In this document: piece after piece, positions 1 to 7,965 of the stretch
Numbering within the stretch: the first letter of the stretch is position 1
Layout: each line of letters starts with the position of its first letter
Assembly (NCBI GenBank): GCA_963844845.1
Contig: CAWJPW010000011.1
Coordinates: forward strand, 744,001-808,000
DNA from: CAWJPW01 sp963844845
Lineage (GTDB): Bacteria > Acidobacteriota > Thermoanaerobaculia > Thermoanaerobaculales > Sulfomarinibacteraceae
Reading direction: 5' to 3'
DNA: 64,000 bases
Notes under the pieces: generated by a model
What the model saw: only the letters and a program-made list of their open reading frames with translations
Databases searched by the model: none
What the model was told of the DNA's origin: nothing
Translations under genes and position numbers: made by a program

Positions 1-1
1 G

Positions 2-697
2 CTCGCGGTCCTCGCCTCCCTCATCCCTCCCCGGGGCGACCATGCCGTGCATATCGCATCGATCTGGGGACGGCTCCTGCTGCTGATCGCGGCAACGCGC
101 CTGCGCGTCGAGGGCCGCGACCGCTTCGACACGGACGGACGCTACCTCATCATGGCGAACCACGAGTCGGCGCTGGACATCCCGGCCCTCCTGGCGGCGC
201 TTCCCACAACGCTCAACGTCCGCTTCCTGGCCAAGAAATCGCTCTTCCGCATCCCCTTCCTGGGCTGGGCCATGCGCGGCATGGGCTTCATCGCGGTGGA
301 CCGGACCGACCGCTCCACCGCCAGCCGGACCTTCGAGCGCTCGGCCCACCTCATCGCCGGCGGCCGCTCCGTGCTGGTCTTCCCGGAGGAGACGCGGTCG
401 CCGGACGGCGCCCTTCTCCCCTTCCAGCGCGGAGGCTTTCTCATGGCCCTCAAGTCCGGCCTGCCGATTCTGCCCGTGGGGCTGGAGGGCGCCCGCGTCG
501 CCATGCCGGCCCGACGGCTCGTACTCCGCGCCACCACCGTGGTGGTCCGCTTCGGCGAGCCCGTGCCCACGGCAGGGCGGCGGATCGCCGAGCGCCGACA
601 GCTCACCGAGGAGATCCGGGAGGCCATCGACCAGCTGCGCGGCACTCGTGGACACGCTCGGGTCGCGGAAGACTCCGACTGCGCGGGCCCGGGTTAG
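2..697 (+). CDS. plsC: 1-acyl-sn-glycerol-3-phosphate acyltransferase (PlsC family), 5' end cut by window
   Basis: The enzyme transfers an acyl chain to lysophosphatidic acid to form phosphatidic acid at the inner membrane, an early step of phospholipid synthesis. The visible 231 residues hold all four family blocks: the catalytic NHESALD (NHx4D), GFIAVDRTDR, the substrate-binding FPEETRSPDG and LPILPVGLEG. A hydrophobic stretch (WGRLLLLIAA) precedes the first block, as usual for a membrane anchor. The frame is open to the left edge, so a GTG at 47 is probably internal and the true start lies outside the window. The stop codon lies within a nonamer that is repeated at the far end of the following hairpin element. 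Confidence 0.88.
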   Translation, partial: LAVLASLIPPRGDHAVHIASIWGRLLLLIAATRLRVEGRDRFDTDGRYLIMANHESALDIPALLAALPTTLNVRFLAKKSLFRIPFLGWAMRGMGFIAVDRTDRSTASRTFERSAHLIAGGRSVLVFPEETRSPDGALLPFQRGGFLMALKSGLPILPVGLEGARVAMPARRLVLRATTVVVRFGEPVPTAGRRIAERRQLTEEIREAIDQLRGTRGHARVAEDSDCAGPG

Positions 698-877
698 CCC
701 GGACTCTTCATGAGGATTAGTCGCGCAGGGTGCGAGACGCTGTGCCCGGCTCCGGTTTCGCAAGGTGAGCGAGCGGAGGCGTACTTGCAGTACGTTGGAG
801 CGAGCGAACCGAGAAAGCGTAGCCAGGTGCTGCGTATCGCGACCTACAGCAGAAGACTCGTGAAGAGTCCGGGTTAG
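689..877. repeat. Intergenic hairpin element with terminal inverted repeats and flanking direct nonamers
   Basis: Arms of 17 nt at 698-714 and 857-873 are inverted repeats with one mismatch. The nonamer CCGGGTTAG occurs at 689-697 and again at 869-877. Inside are further paired blocks: an inner palindrome CGTACttgcaGTACG and loosely complementary segments around 719-750 and 822-844. The RNA or single strand could therefore fold into one long imperfect hairpin. No ORF fits inside. It looks like a small non-coding mobile or REP-like element. The left nonamer contains the acyltransferase stop codon and the right end overlaps a TAGAAT box. Confidence 0.7.
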
Positions 878-880
878 AAT
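875..880 (+). promoter_or_regulatory. Candidate -10 box (TAGAAT) for apbC
   Basis: TAGAAT lies 33 nt before the apbC ATG, at the right end of the hairpin element. I see no good -35 hexamer 16-18 nt upstream. A Shine-Dalgarno (AAGGGAG at 901-907) follows, so this would be a normal leadered transcript. The same hexamer recurs before other genes in the window. Confidence 0.4.
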
Positions 881-913
881 GGTCGGCCCCGTCGCGGGTG
901 AAGGGAGCCCTTG

Positions 914-1978
914 ATGCCAGTTTCTGAACACGTGATCGTCGCCGCCTTGCGTCAGGTCATGATCCCCGGTACCGGCGCCAACGTCGTCGAGGCCGACGCC
1001 GTCGAGAAGGTGGAGGTGGCCGGCGAGTCGGTGCGGGTGCAGATCGGGTTCCGTTCGCCCAGCCCGGCGCACGGCCAGGCGGTCAAGACCGAGGCCGAGC
1101 GTCTCCTCCGCCAGCTCGACGGCGTCGGCCGCGCCGTGGTGAATGTCCGGGTGCAGCCCGCGATGGCGGCCGCGGCAGCGCCGCGCCCGGAGCCGCCCGC
1201 AGGATGGTCCGATCGGATTCCAGGTGTTCGCCACCTCGTGGCCGTGGCCTCCGGCAAGGGCGGCGTCGGCAAGTCCACCGTCGCCGCCAACCTCGCGCTG
1301 GCGCTGGCCCGCCTGGACCGCAGGGTCGGGCTGCTCGACGCCGACATCTACGGGCCGTCGCAGCAGCTCATGACCGGCGCCAACGGCCAGCCCATGAGCG
1401 ATGCCGAGGGCCGCATCCTGCCGCTGATCAGCCCGGGGGGCGTCAAGGTCATGTCGTTCGGCTTCATCGTCGACACGGACCAGCCGGTGATCTGGCGCGG
1501 GCCGATGCTCACCAAGGCGCTGGAGCAGTTCGTATCCGACGTGGAGTGGGGCGAGCTGGACGAGCTGGTGCTGGACCTGCCGCCGGGCACCGGCGACATC
1601 GCCCTCACGCTGTGCCAGAACGTCACCCTCACCGGCGCCGTCATCGTCACCACACCGCAGGACGTGGCCCTCATCGACGCTCGCAAGGCGCTCCTCATGT
1701 TCCGCAAGCTCGAGGTGCCGATCCTGGGGATCGTGGAGAACATGTCGCACTATACGTGCCCCGACTGCGGCCACGTGGAGCACCTCTTCGGCACCGGCGG
1801 CGGCGCCCGCACCGCCGAGCAGCTGGAGGTCCCGCTGCTGGGGCAGATCCCCATCGACCCGGCGGTGGTTTCTGGCGGAGACAGCGGCCACCCCGTAGTG
1901 ATGGAGCGCCCCGAGTCCCCCGCCGGACGCGCCTTCACCGAGATCGCCGAGCGCATCGCCGCGGTCCTCGAGAGATAG
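914..1978 (+). CDS. apbC: Mrp/NBP35-family iron-sulfur carrier ATPase
   Basis: Cytosolic P-loop ATPase that binds and hands over Fe-S clusters to apoproteins. The 354 residues show an N-terminal MIP18/DUF59-type domain (about 1-90), a linker rich in Ala and Pro, and then the deviant Walker A GKGGVGKS near residue 115. The ATPase core includes LDADIYGPSQ and LVLDLPPGTGD. The cluster-ligand pair CPDC follows NMSHYT, as in most Mrp proteins. The ATG at 914 is preferred over the adjacent in-frame TTG at 911 because AAGGGAG sits at the right distance. It is transcribed alone, with the hairpin element upstream and an AT-rich repeat element downstream. Confidence 0.93.
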   Translation: MPVSEHVIVAALRQVMIPGTGANVVEADAVEKVEVAGESVRVQIGFRSPSPAHGQAVKTEAERLLRQLDGVGRAVVNVRVQPAMAAAAAPRPEPPAGWSDRIPGVRHLVAVASGKGGVGKSTVAANLALALARLDRRVGLLDADIYGPSQQLMTGANGQPMSDAEGRILPLISPGGVKVMSFGFIVDTDQPVIWRGPMLTKALEQFVSDVEWGELDELVLDLPPGTGDIALTLCQNVTLTGAVIVTTPQDVALIDARKALLMFRKLEVPILGIVENMSHYTCPDCGHVEHLFGTGGGARTAEQLEVPLLGQIPIDPAVVSGGDSGHPVVMERPESPAGRAFTEIAERIAAVLER

Positions 1979-1980
1979 CC

Positions 1981-2213
1981 GGATTCAAAGAATCAGAGAT
2001 TTAAAGATTAGAAGATTCAATGAGTTGAGTCATGGAACTTGTGGGTCGTGATGGACGGCCGTTCGAGCTGGTGTGGCCGGGAAGAGTGAACTCGCAGCGT
2101 GGCCCCGGGTTCGGAGTCTGGCGCCTCGAGTGAGGCCGGTTCTTGCTTGAGCCCACAACAGGTCGGGGCGCCCCGGCGTCAAAGCGCCCCCGATCTTTGA
2201 ATCTTGGAATCCC
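1981..2213. repeat. AT-rich inverted-repeat element, copy A
   Basis: The left arm (1981-2020) is a run of GATTCAAAG/AGATTTAAAGATT-like words and the right arm (2192-2213) carries ATCTTTGAATCTTGG. The arms are inverted relative to each other and stand out by low GC in a GC-rich genome. They enclose about 170 nt with no ORF or RNA gene that I recognise. A second copy with the same arm words lies at 11791-11978. The element occupies the convergent gap between apbC and the gene ending at 2220. Confidence 0.6.
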
Positions 2214-2219
2214 GAAAGG

Positions 2220-3029
2220 CTACTCCTCGCCCTCCGAGTAGCTGACCGTGATCGAGCTGGAGCCTTCCTCGAAGGTCACACCGACCTGCACGGAGCGGTG
2301 GGTGCCGGTCTCCTCGCCGCTGACCATGCCGCCGCGGGTCGCACCGTCCTCGGTGAAGGTGTTGACTGTGACGGAGAAGCCACCGTCCTCCAATGCCTTG
2401 CGGTAGTAGTCGAGGATGGTCTCGGCATCGTCGCCGGTCTCCAACTGAAACGAGCCGCGCACGCCTGCCTTGCCCTTGACGAAGAAACCGCCCTTGGGCT
2501 CGGTACCTGGGTACAGGGGCACCCACTCGGGGACCTGCTGCTCGCTCCCGGCGCCGAAGGTCATGTTGCCCTCCTCGCCGCCGGATATCTTGACCGAGCC
2601 GGTCTTTCCCTCTCCCGAGGCCTCGATACTCATCTCCTTGCCGCCCGAGGAGAAGCTCACCTTGCCCTTGGCGGCATCCTTGAGGTTGACGGTCATCAGG
2701 TCGCCGGTCTTCTTGTTGCGGACGGTCGCGATCCCGTCCTCCTCGTCGACCTTCACCATCTCCAGCTCAGGATTGGCGGCCACCATCATCTTCACCGCGG
2801 CGAGCCCAGGCTGCTTCTGCATCAGCTCAGGGTCGATGCCGGCCTGCTTGGCCTTCTGCACTCCCCACCAGCCGAGACCGGCCAGCACCACGATGAGCAG
2901 GATGACGATCGCACCACACCCGATCCCCACCCAGGCAAGGGCGGGGAGCCCCTTCTTGGGCGGCGGCCCGGCGGGCCCCACCGGGGGCGGGGGGGGCGGA
3001 GTCTGCGGCATCTGGTTCCCGTTGGTCAT
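2220..3029 (-). CDS. Membrane-anchored protein of unknown function
   Basis: I do not recognise the family. The 269 residues start with a short Pro-rich cytosolic segment (residues 8-24, nearly all Pro, Gly and Ala). A transmembrane helix follows (31-54, WVGIGCGAIVILLIVVLAGL), then an extracytoplasmic region of about 210 residues rich in Glu, Gly, Lys and Thr. The C-terminal half resembles small periplasmic beta proteins (PEWVPLYPGTEPKGGFF, then TILDYYRKALEDGGFSV). The ATG is preceded by the strong ribosome site AGGAGGAGAGC. The gene stands alone. Its upstream gap holds TTGAGA but no convincing -10. Confidence 0.7.
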   Translation of the reverse strand: MTNGNQMPQTPPPPPPVGPAGPPPKKGLPALAWVGIGCGAIVILLIVVLAGLGWWGVQKAKQAGIDPELMQKQPGLAAVKMMVAANPELEMVKVDEEDGIATVRNKKTGDLMTVNLKDAAKGKVSFSSGGKEMSIEASGEGKTGSVKISGGEEGNMTFGAGSEQQVPEWVPLYPGTEPKGGFFVKGKAGVRGSFQLETGDDAETILDYYRKALEDGGFSVTVNTFTEDGATRGGMVSGEETGTHRSVQVGVTFEEGSSSITVSYSEGEE

Positions 3030-3102
3030 GCTCTCCTCCTCGTGCTGTCAGCCCTAGCCTCAAACCAGCATTGAAGTGTCTCAAGCCTAGCACACGGCAC
3101 TG

Positions 3103-5895
3103 CTACCCCTGGCTCTGGAGGGCACTCAGGAGGCCCTGCAGCTCCTGACTGTCAGGGAATCGCGCCACGCCCTCCTGGAGGACGTTCCGGGCATCGTCGA
3201 CCCGGCCGAGACGGAACAACACCTTGGCCCGAGCGGAGTAGAGCCGCGGCCCCTGAAGCCCCAGCCGCGCCGCCTCGTCAAGCTGGGTGATGGCGTCCTC
3301 GTCGCGCCCCAACGCCGCCAACACCGCCCCGTAGTTGAAGCGGATCCCGGGGTCGGCGGGGCGGGCGGTGGAGGCCCTCGCGAGGATCTCGGCGGACTCC
3401 TCGAGCTTGCCCTGCATCTGCAGCGCCGCCGCCAGGTTGGAGAGCACCCCGGCGTTGGTGGAATCGCTGTCGAGCAGGATCCTCAGGGTGCGCTCGGCCC
3501 AGTCCGGCCGATGGTTGCGCAGGCACACCACCGCGAAGCGGTTGAGCCGCTTGAGGTCACCCTGCACCGCCTTGAAGTGGCGCTCGAGCACCGAGTCCAT
3601 CCCGTTGACCTTGCCCTCGCCGGCCATCTCCAGCAGCTCGTCGGTGGCCACCGCGTCGGAGGGGTCCTTGTCGAGGGCGGCACGGAGGGCGGCCTCGGCT
3701 TCGGCGGTGCGACCGAGCCGCCGCAGCACGAAGCCGCGGGCCGAATCGAAGGACGCGGTGCTCCCCCAGCGCGACCGCAACAGCTCCAGCGTGCCGAGGG
3801 CGCGGTCGAGGCGCCCGGCATCGTTGGCCTCGCGGACGAACTCGCCGAGGATGCGCGGCGGCAGCATCTGGTTGCCCGTTTCGAGGCAGCGGCCGAGCCA
3901 GAGCAGCGCCTTTTCGTGGTCGCCCTGGCCCGAGTACACGCGGCTCAGGTTGAGCATGGCGAAGGCAAAGTCGGGCTGCACCTCGAGCGCCTGGAGGTAG
4001 TAGCGCTGGGCACCGGCGAGGTCACCACGTCCCTCCGCAACCTTGCCGAGGTTGTAGAGCTCGGTGGGCTTCGCCTCCGGGTTGGCGCCACCGGTGGCGG
4101 GGGCCGGGCTCGCGCCCTGCGCTCCGCTCGCCGCACCCTGCTCATGGGCGGCGGACTCACCACCCGCGGAGAGGTAGCCCAGCGACTGCAGCTCCTTGAG
4201 GCGGGCCTCGTCCATCACCGAGCGCGCGCCCTCTGCCTTCCAGGTGCGGGGCAGCTTCGCGTAGCTGTCCACGAACACCGGCGGGTGAGCCGCAACCCAC
4301 TGGCTGTCCATGATCTCGGTGAGCTCGCGACCCTGGAGCTCCCGCGAGATGGGCGCGCCCTCCAACCAGAGGACCGTCCGGCAGAGGTCATAGATGTCGG
4401 CGTGGTCGAGCTTGCCCGGGCGCACGTGCGGGCCCATTGTCATGAACACGCCGACCATGCGGTGCCACTGGGCCGCGCCGATGGTGAAGTCGGCAGGATC
4501 CACGTGCGGGCGCGCCGCCCCGGTGAAGAAGCCGTGATCGGCGGTAACCATCCACAGGGTGTCCGGCGGCGCCGCCTTCATCAGCTCGCTCATCTCCCGG
4601 TCCACCAGCTCGTAGTAACGCGCCATCGTCTCGTGGTAAGCGTCGTAGTCGCGCTGGTCCACCCACGAGAGCTTGGGTGGGAGGTAGTGGGCGAAGCGAT
4701 GACCGATCGTGTCGGTACCTTCCACATACAGGGCCGTGACCGCCGCCGGGTGGTCCTTCACCAGCCAACGACCGAGGTTGAAGACGCCGTGGGTGACCGC
4801 GAGGATCTTGCGCAGGTGGTTGATGCGGTTGTCGTAGGGGTTGGCGGCGCTCTTGGCCTCGGTGACCGCGCGGTCGAAGTCGGCGCGGCTGATGTCAGCG
4901 TAGCGCCGGACCTCGTCATAGCCCACGTCATCCACCGAGACAACCTTCGAGAGGACCTCCTGGAGCTCCTCCGGGGGATAGACGTTGGCGGGATCGTCCA
5001 GCGGCGGCCGCATCCCGAAGAGCTGGTAGAAGACCCGCTCTGCAACCATTATTCCGTCGATGGGCTCCGCGGGGTACGACGCCCACCAGTTGACCACGTT
5101 CACCGGGCGCTGAAGGTAGGAGAGGATGTTCCAGAAGGTGTGCACCTTGCGGAACTGGTTGGTGATCGGCGTGTCCTTCCCGGTCTCCGGGTCCTTGACC
5201 ACGAAGTCCAGTACCCCGTGCTCGTCGGGCAGCCGGCCGCTGGCGATGGATGTCCAGATGAGAGGTGAGAGCACCGGCTGGTGCGACAGCAGCTCGGCCC
5301 ACGCCCCCTCGCGCTTCATCCGCGCAAAGGTCGGGCACCGACCCTCGCCGATGAGACGATTGAGAAGTCCCCAGTCGAAGCCGTCGAGTCCCACCATGAC
5401 CAGCTTGACGTCGGAGGGCCGGGCCGCGGCCGCCAGCTCCTCGTAGGCCTGACCCGGATAGCTGGACGATGTCGACACCACTTTGATGGGCAGGTCCGTG
5501 AGGAGCTTCGGCACGGCCGCGTCCACCCGGCGGCCGATCTCAGCGCCCGGGAAGCGACCGTCCAGCTGGCCCAGGAGCTCGTCCACCCGGTCGCCCAGCT
5601 GCTCGGGGTCGAGCGGGCTCGCCGCGAGCCGCTGGCGATCCCACCGGTAGGTGATGCGGTGGGTGAAATCCTCGCTGGCGCCCTCGGCTCCGCGCACGGG
5701 GTGCTCCAAAACCAGGGTCTGCTCACCCGCCGGGTACGACCGAAGCGCGGCCAGGGGAGGCCGCAAGTGCCAGCCCCCCGCGAGGAAGCGGCCACCACAG
5801 AAGGCCGCCTCTCCCTCCGGTACCCGTACCACGCTGGTCGCCGCCAGCGTCACCACCACCGCCACGACGAATCCGATCACCAGAGTGCGCCTCAT
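3103..5895 (-). CDS. Type I phosphodiesterase/alkaline-phosphatase-superfamily protein with TPR tail
   Basis: Membrane-anchored or exported metallo-hydrolase of unknown substrate, 930 residues. An N-terminal helix (MRRTLVIGFVVAVVVTL) is followed by a stretch resembling the start of an SPFH/band-7 domain (VPEGEAAFCGGRFLAGGWHL). The phosphodiesterase domain runs from about residue 164 to 530. It includes VGLDGFDWGLLN (metal Asp), LSPLIWTSIASG (nucleophile region), ALYVEGTDTIGH and TADHGFF (metal Asp-His). After a low-complexity Ala/Gly linker come about eight TPR-like repeats (600-930). I place the start at ATG 5895, after AGGAGG, and not at the longer in-frame start at 6000, because the upstream residues look non-coding. 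It may act on nucleotide, phospholipid or GPI-like substrates. Confidence 0.8.
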   Translation of the reverse strand: MRRTLVIGFVVAVVVTLAATSVVRVPEGEAAFCGGRFLAGGWHLRPPLAALRSYPAGEQTLVLEHPVRGAEGASEDFTHRITYRWDRQRLAASPLDPEQLGDRVDELLGQLDGRFPGAEIGRRVDAAVPKLLTDLPIKVVSTSSSYPGQAYEELAAAARPSDVKLVMVGLDGFDWGLLNRLIGEGRCPTFARMKREGAWAELLSHQPVLSPLIWTSIASGRLPDEHGVLDFVVKDPETGKDTPITNQFRKVHTFWNILSYLQRPVNVVNWWASYPAEPIDGIMVAERVFYQLFGMRPPLDDPANVYPPEELQEVLSKVVSVDDVGYDEVRRYADISRADFDRAVTEAKSAANPYDNRINHLRKILAVTHGVFNLGRWLVKDHPAAVTALYVEGTDTIGHRFAHYLPPKLSWVDQRDYDAYHETMARYYELVDREMSELMKAAPPDTLWMVTADHGFFTGAARPHVDPADFTIGAAQWHRMVGVFMTMGPHVRPGKLDHADIYDLCRTVLWLEGAPISRELQGRELTEIMDSQWVAAHPPVFVDSYAKLPRTWKAEGARSVMDEARLKELQSLGYLSAGGESAAHEQGAASGAQGASPAPATGGANPEAKPTELYNLGKVAEGRGDLAGAQRYYLQALEVQPDFAFAMLNLSRVYSGQGDHEKALLWLGRCLETGNQMLPPRILGEFVREANDAGRLDRALGTLELLRSRWGSTASFDSARGFVLRRLGRTAEAEAALRAALDKDPSDAVATDELLEMAGEGKVNGMDSVLERHFKAVQGDLKRLNRFAVVCLRNHRPDWAERTLRILLDSDSTNAGVLSNLAAALQMQGKLEESAEILARASTARPADPGIRFNYGAVLAALGRDEDAITQLDEAARLGLQGPRLYSARAKVLFRLGRVDDARNVLQEGVARFPDSQELQGLLSALQSQG

Positions 5896-5985
5896 CCGGG
5901 CCTCCTCAGCCGCCCACAATACCACCGCAAAGCCATGCCCAATAGGAGCAAGGCTCTCCCCTCGCGACGCCGACTCAGGGCGTGT

Positions 5986-5991
5986 TAGGAT
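5986..5991 (+). promoter_or_regulatory. Candidate -10 box (TAGGAT) before the CorC-type gene
   Basis: TAGGAT is followed after seven bases by an ATG at 5999. That ATG opens a 12-codon reading frame (5999-6037) whose stop overlaps the presumed GTG start of the membrane protein at 6027. The box-to-ATG spacing matches other suspected leaderless starts in the window. No -35 element is evident. Confidence 0.3.
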
Positions 5992-6026
5992 GCCGCGCAT
6001 GGACGAGCCCCCCGAACGAGGTCGCC

Positions 6027-7250
6027 GTGAGCCCTGAGCTGGTCGCAGTCATCCTGTGCCTGTTCGGGTCGGCGTTCTTCTCGGCCTCGGAGACGGCCCT
6101 CACCTCGCTCCCCATCACCCGGCTCGAGGCCTTGCGCGAGCGCTCCGGCCGGCTCACTCGCCGTGGCCTCGACCGTTGGGCCGAGAACCCGCAGCACCTT
6201 CTCATCACCATCCTGGTGGGCAACAACCTGGTCAACGTCCTCGCCTCGGCGCTGGCCACCAGCCTCGCCTACAAGCTCAGCCGTCACGGCGGGCTGGCCA
6301 CGGTCGTGGGCATCATGACCCTCGTCATCCTGGTGTTCGGCGAGATCACGCCCAAGTCCCTGGCACAGGTCCACGCCGAAGGCCTCTCGGCGCGGGTGGC
6401 CGGCCCCCTCTACGTCCTCGACCTCGCGCTGCGGCCGGTGAACTGGGTTCTCGGCCTGCTCACCCGGCTGCTGTCGCGCGGCCACCACCAGAAGGTCCCG
6501 GTGACCGAGGAGGACATCCTCTTCATGCTGCGCCTCGCCCACCACCACGCCCAGCTCCCCCGCGAGGCCCGCCACATGATCGAGTCCGTGCTGCGCTTCA
6601 ACGACACGGTGGCCCGCGAGGTCATGGTGCCGCGGCCCATGGTGCACACGGTGGACGCCTCGTGGGACCTCGAGCGCCTGGTGCGCGAGGTCCTCGAGTC
6701 GGGTCACACCAGGTTCCCGGTGGTGGAGGGCTCGCCCGACGCCCTCCTCGGCGTGCTGCACAGCAAGCAGCTGCTGGGGCTGCCGCCGCAGCAGCCGTGG
6801 ACCGAGCTCATGGCGAACCCGCTGTTCATCCCGGAGGCCAAACCGCTCCCCGATCTCCTTCAGGACTTCCGTCGCTCGGGCCAGCACCTTGCCATCGTCC
6901 TCGACGAGTTCGGCGGCCTGTCGGGCGTCGTCTCGCTGGAGGACGCCCTGGAGATCGTCGTCGGCGAGATCGAGGACGAGTTCGACCGGGGTCGGCAGGA
7001 GGGGATCGTGCCGGCGGAGGGCGGTTTCCTGGTGCCCGCCCACCTCTCGCTACGGCGGCTCGAGCGCCTCCTCCATCGCCGCCTCGAGCACCCCGACGGG
7101 ATCGACTCGGTGGGAGGCGTCCTCGCAACCCTGGCGGACGGCCCGGTGGAGGTGGGGGCGGCGGTACGCTGGCGACGCCTCCGTCTGGAGGTGACCGAGG
7201 CAGACGAGGGGCGGCCGTTGCGCATTCTGGTGGTGCCGGTGAGGCGGTGA
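6027..7250 (+). CDS. CorC/HlyC (CNNM-type) membrane protein
   Basis: Inner-membrane protein of the DUF21-CBS-CorC family, linked to Mg2+/Co2+ efflux or homeostasis. The 407 residues hold a DUF21 domain (about 1-185) with helices such as AVILCLFGSAFFSASETALT and GIMTLVILVFGEITPKSLAQ. The NNLVN and GEITPK motifs are present. A tandem CBS pair (about 195-320, with VMVPRPMVHTVD and LAIVLDEFGGLSGVVSLEDA) and a C-terminal CorC_HlyC domain follow. The GTG at 6027 after GAACGAGG gives the usual N-terminus. An in-frame GTG at 5982 would add 15 unlikely residues. It is divergent from the phosphodiesterase and just upstream of an ABC pair. Confidence 0.9.
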   Translation: MSPELVAVILCLFGSAFFSASETALTSLPITRLEALRERSGRLTRRGLDRWAENPQHLLITILVGNNLVNVLASALATSLAYKLSRHGGLATVVGIMTLVILVFGEITPKSLAQVHAEGLSARVAGPLYVLDLALRPVNWVLGLLTRLLSRGHHQKVPVTEEDILFMLRLAHHHAQLPREARHMIESVLRFNDTVAREVMVPRPMVHTVDASWDLERLVREVLESGHTRFPVVEGSPDALLGVLHSKQLLGLPPQQPWTELMANPLFIPEAKPLPDLLQDFRRSGQHLAIVLDEFGGLSGVVSLEDALEIVVGEIEDEFDRGRQEGIVPAEGGFLVPAHLSLRRLERLLHRRLEHPDGIDSVGGVLATLADGPVEVGAAVRWRRLRLEVTEADEGRPLRILVVPVRR

Positions 7251-7254
7251 TGGG

Positions 7255-7965
7255 GTGAGCGGAGCGCTGCTGGTATGCAGCGACGTGGAGGTTCGTTACG
7301 GCCCGACGGTCGCCCTCGACGGCCTCGACCTGACGGCGCTTGGTGGTGCCGTCACCGGTCTGGTGGGTCCCAACGGGGCGGGCAAGACCACCACCTTGCG
7401 GCTGGTCGCCGGCCTCGTACCCCGCGCCCGGGGCCGGGTCGAGGTGCTCGGCCGCGATCCCGCCCGCCACCCCACCGAGGTGCGCCGACGGCTGGGCCTT
7501 CTCCCCGACCGTCCAACACTGCCCGCCCACCTCACTGTGGAGGAGCTGCTCCTACTGCGCGCCGCCCTGTACGGGATCGACCGGGACGACGCCGCCGCGC
7601 GGCTGGACGCGATGTGCACGGAGCTCCAGGTGGAGGAGGTCCGTTCGCGCTGGTGCCACGCCCTCTCCCACGGCCAGGCCCAGCGAGTGGCCCTGGCGGC
7701 GGTCCTGCTGCCGGAGCCGCCGCTACTGCTGGTGGACGAGCCCATGACCGCCCTCGACCTGGTGGCCCAGCACGCGGTGCAGGCCGCCCTGCGCCGGCGC
7801 GCCGCAGCGGGAGCGGCGGTGGTCGTGACCACCCACACAGTCGGACACGTCGCCGCCCTCGCCGACCGTGTCGTCTCACTGCGCCGCGGTCGAGTGCACG
7901 CCGAGCGCGATGGCACGCGTGACGCCGCGGAGCTCGAAGCGTGGTTGCTCGCACGCTCCTCCTGA
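7255..7965 (+). CDS. ABC transporter ATP-binding protein
   Basis: Nucleotide-binding subunit of an ABC-2 type transporter of unknown cargo. In 236 residues I see Walker A GPNGAGKTT, the signature region LSHGQAQRVAL (a variant of LSGGQ), Walker B LLLVDEP and the switch His in TTHT. The GTG start at 7255 lies four bases after the previous stop. The next gene starts inside this one, with a 25-nt overlap, so the two are probably translationally coupled. The signature has His in place of the first Gly, which is tolerated in many exporters. Confidence 0.9.
   Translation: MSGALLVCSDVEVRYGPTVALDGLDLTALGGAVTGLVGPNGAGKTTTLRLVAGLVPRARGRVEVLGRDPARHPTEVRRRLGLLPDRPTLPAHLTVEELLLLRAALYGIDRDDAAARLDAMCTELQVEEVRSRWCHALSHGQAQRVALAAVLLPEPPLLLVDEPMTALDLVAQHAVQAALRRRAAAGAAVVVTTHTVGHVAALADRVVSLRRGRVHAERDGTRDAAELEAWLLARSS

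Noticed and set aside
2021..2191. Possible small gene inside the AT-rich element
   Set aside because: No frame longer than about 25 codons has a start with a ribosome site.
3511..5268. Long plus-strand open frame (585 codons) opposite the phosphodiesterase gene
   Set aside because: It is a composition shadow of a high-GC gene. It has no ribosome site or domain, and its residues are biased to His, Arg, Val and Gly as in other antisense frames here.
5896..5935. RpoN-like match (GG-N10-GC) before the phosphodiesterase gene
   Set aside because: Only the GG and TTTGC parts match; the rest of the -24 element is wrong, so it is probably chance.
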